Below are positions 13,316 to 14,229 of a stretch of DNA of 14,229 nt, one piece after another. The DNA is from an uncultured Bacteroidales bacterium (lineage in GTDB: Bacteria; Bacteroidota; Bacteroidia; Bacteroidales; P3), in assembly GCA_937906975.1 (NCBI GenBank), contig CALCUN010000112.1:1-14229 (forward strand), given 5' to 3'. Positions within the stretch are counted from its first letter, which is position 1; each line of letters opens with the position of its first letter. The notes beneath the pieces are model-generated. The model did not search any database. It was given only the letters and a program-made list of their open reading frames with translations, and was not told where the DNA came from. Made by a program: the position numbers and the translations under genes.

Positions 13316-13887
13316 TTAGCATAGGATTTATAATAGAAGTAATACTTTTAGGTATAGCCCTTTCAATGGACTCATTCACAGTATCAATTACCTGTGGATT
13401 ACAAAAATGTATGTGCAAAAAAAGAACATTACTCCTTGCCTTTTGCTTTGGAATATTCCATGTATTAATGATTTCATTAGGCAGTCTTTTAGGAGAAGTC
13501 TTTCTTATCTTCATGTCAAAAGTCGATCATTGGATAGCCTTCGTTCTTCTTGCGATAATCGGTATAAAAATGATAATGGAAGGCAGACAATTCAAACTAA
13601 AAGAAAAAATATTTGATATAAGCAGCATAAAAGTAATACTAACCCTTGCCCTTGCAACCTCTATGGACGCTTTTGTTGTAGGAATAGGCTTTCCATTAAA
13701 ATACACTTTCCTTCAAATCCTAATATCCCTTGCAATAATCTTCATTGCCCTCTTTGTAATCTCACTAATAGGCGTAAGAATGGGCGAAAAAGTACGCTTT
13801 ATCAAACCACGCTTTGCACTATTCTTAGGCGGTATAATCCTAATCGGCATAGGCGTAAAAACACTCTTAGAACACACTTGCTTTTAA
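13312..13887 (+). CDS. mntP: Putative manganese efflux pump MntP
   Basis: An inner-membrane protein of the MntP (DUF204) family, which exports Mn2+ in E. coli. The 191 aa contain six likely membrane helices (about 4-24, 38-60, 73-90, 107-125, 131-153, 168-186) arranged as two homologous halves. Each half carries the family motif: [10 protein letters not shown] (16-25) with Asp20, and [10 protein letters not shown] (115-124) with Asp119. These intramembrane aspartates are the expected metal ligands. The ATG overlaps the rsmA stop by 4 nt, so translation is coupled. There is no room for the yybP-ykoY manganese riboswitch that precedes many mntP genes, so this copy is not under that control. Manganese as the substrate is inferred from the family. 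Confidence 0.93.
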   Translation: MISIGFIIEVILLGIALSMDSFTVSITCGLQKCMCKKRTLLLAFCFGIFHVLMISLGSLLGEVFLIFMSKVDHWIAFVLLAIIGIKMIMEGRQFKLKEKIFDISSIKVILTLALATSMDAFVVGIGFPLKYTFLQILISLAIIFIALFVISLIGVRMGEKVRFIKPRFALFLGGIILIGIGVKTLLEHTCF

Positions 13888-13906
13888 AAACAAGTGTGTT
13901 TATAAT
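13871..13906 (+). terminator. Hairpin at the end of mntP, likely terminator
   Basis: AACACACTTG (13871-13880) pairs perfectly with CAAGTGTGTT (13891-13900) around a 10-nt loop that contains the mntP stop codon. The left arm encodes the last residues of MntP. The following tract TATAATAATT is only moderately T-rich, so efficiency is uncertain. Confidence 0.65.
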
Positions 13907-13909
13907 AAT

Positions 13910-14188
13910 TTATTCCTCTTCGTAATTAAACTCTATCTTACTTTGTAAAATTATCTCATTAAGAACATTAGATGCCATTCCATTTATTCTTAATTCTTGA
14001 AAATATCGTAATAATATAGGTATATTTATTATTTCTTCTATACACTCCATATATTTATCAACAATATTTTCTATAACATATATTCTAACGGCATCTAAAC
14101 GTAATTTTTGCTTTAACACCTCAATATCTTCTACAGATTTAATTACAAAAGTTATAGGAAACTTCTCTACTTTTGGCCTAATGGTCAA
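13910..14188 (-). CDS. Hypothetical reading frame, 92 codons, 5' end uncertain
   Basis: I do not recognise this product. The frame encodes a charged, probably alpha-helical protein with alternating Lys/Glu and Ile/Leu/Val (for example VEDIEVLKQKLRLDAVRIYV near 19-38) and an acidic end NYEEE. There is no signal peptide or obvious membrane segment. The only start compatible with the full frame is TTG at 14188..14186, inside the motif TTTTGACCATTAG that recurs just upstream. An in-frame TGA stands directly before it and the first internal ATG is at about codon 46. This suggests either a TTG-started small gene or the 3' remnant of a longer gene whose 5' part was replaced. The long open frame, absent overlap with other genes and protein-like composition support real or formerly real coding. 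Confidence 0.4.
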   Translation of the reverse strand: MTIRPKVEKFPITFVIKSVEDIEVLKQKLRLDAVRIYVIENIVDKYMECIEEIINIPILLRYFQELRINGMASNVLNEIILQSKIEFNYEEE

Positions 14189-14229
14189 AATTCATGATAT
14201 TTTTAGTCAAAATTGCTCTAATGGTCAAA
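14178..14229. repeat. Recurring GTCAAAATT motif at the right window edge
   Basis: GTCAAAATT occurs at 14184-14192 and 14206-14214, and GTCAAA at 14224-14229 runs out of the window. The longer CTAATGGTCAAA occurs at 14178-14189 and again at 14218-14229, 40 nt apart. This looks like the edge of a repeat array or a cluster of direct-repeat binding sites. Its full extent cannot be seen. Confidence 0.55.

Noticed and set aside
14178..14229. CRISPR array at the right edge
   Set aside because: The repeated unit is too short and the intervals (22, 18, 40 nt) are not regular, with no cas gene in the window.

Overview
The window is a visibly AT-rich stretch of bacterial chromosome that reads as Bacteroidota, most likely Bacteroidales. 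Three things point there: promoters of the TTTG/TAnnTTTG type (the Bacteroidota primary sigma factor signature) with hardly any Shine-Dalgarno sequences; several SPII lipoproteins and a small outer-membrane beta-barrel; and the gene order rplM-rpsI-rpsB-tsf. The gene content (NAD-linked class 1B dihydroorotate dehydrogenase, indolepyruvate:ferredoxin oxidoreductase) fits an anaerobe. No database search was possible, so the family names rest on motifs and remembered family sequences.

Layout from left to right. At the left edge is the 5' end of tig (trigger factor, minus strand), then a 341-aa lipoprotein (minus). Divergent from it is pyrK-pyrD (plus), closed by a hairpin terminator. An AT-rich gap with three 33-bp tandem repeats leads to a predicted outer-membrane beta-barrel gene with its own promoter. 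This gene converges on folK (minus) over a shared bidirectional terminator. Next come iorA-iorB (minus), with a canonical promoter and their own terminator; then a large nested inverted repeat; then mreC-mreD (minus), which overlap by 8 nt. A small lipoprotein gene diverges from mreC and converges on radC (minus), again over a bidirectional terminator. A strong promoter and a leader of about 165 nt with long complementary arms precede rplM-rpsI-rpsB-tsf. After the tsf terminator come rsmA and mntP, translationally coupled by an ATGA overlap. The right edge holds a 92-codon unidentified reading frame (minus) whose 5' end lies in a short repeated motif.

How the genes work together: pyrK and pyrD encode the two subunits of one enzyme of de novo pyrimidine synthesis. 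iorA and iorB encode the two subunits of an aryl-2-oxoacid oxidoreductase. mreC and mreD form part of the cell-elongation machinery. The L13/S9/S2/EF-Ts operon, RsmA and trigger factor belong to translation and nascent-chain folding. The rest are single genes for folate synthesis, probable Mn2+ efflux, a JAB-domain protein, and surface proteins of unknown role.

I did not find a convincing undescribed multi-gene system; this looks like ordinary core chromosome. The points that deserve a second look are the structured rplM leader and its 22-codon upstream frame, the short IorA without its ferredoxin domain, an extended -7 promoter element shared by most promoters here, the nested inverted repeat between mreD and iorA, two genes (folK, rsmA) that sit behind terminators with no visible promoter, and two short repeat clusters. 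tRNA genes, insertion sequences and CRISPR arrays were not seen.
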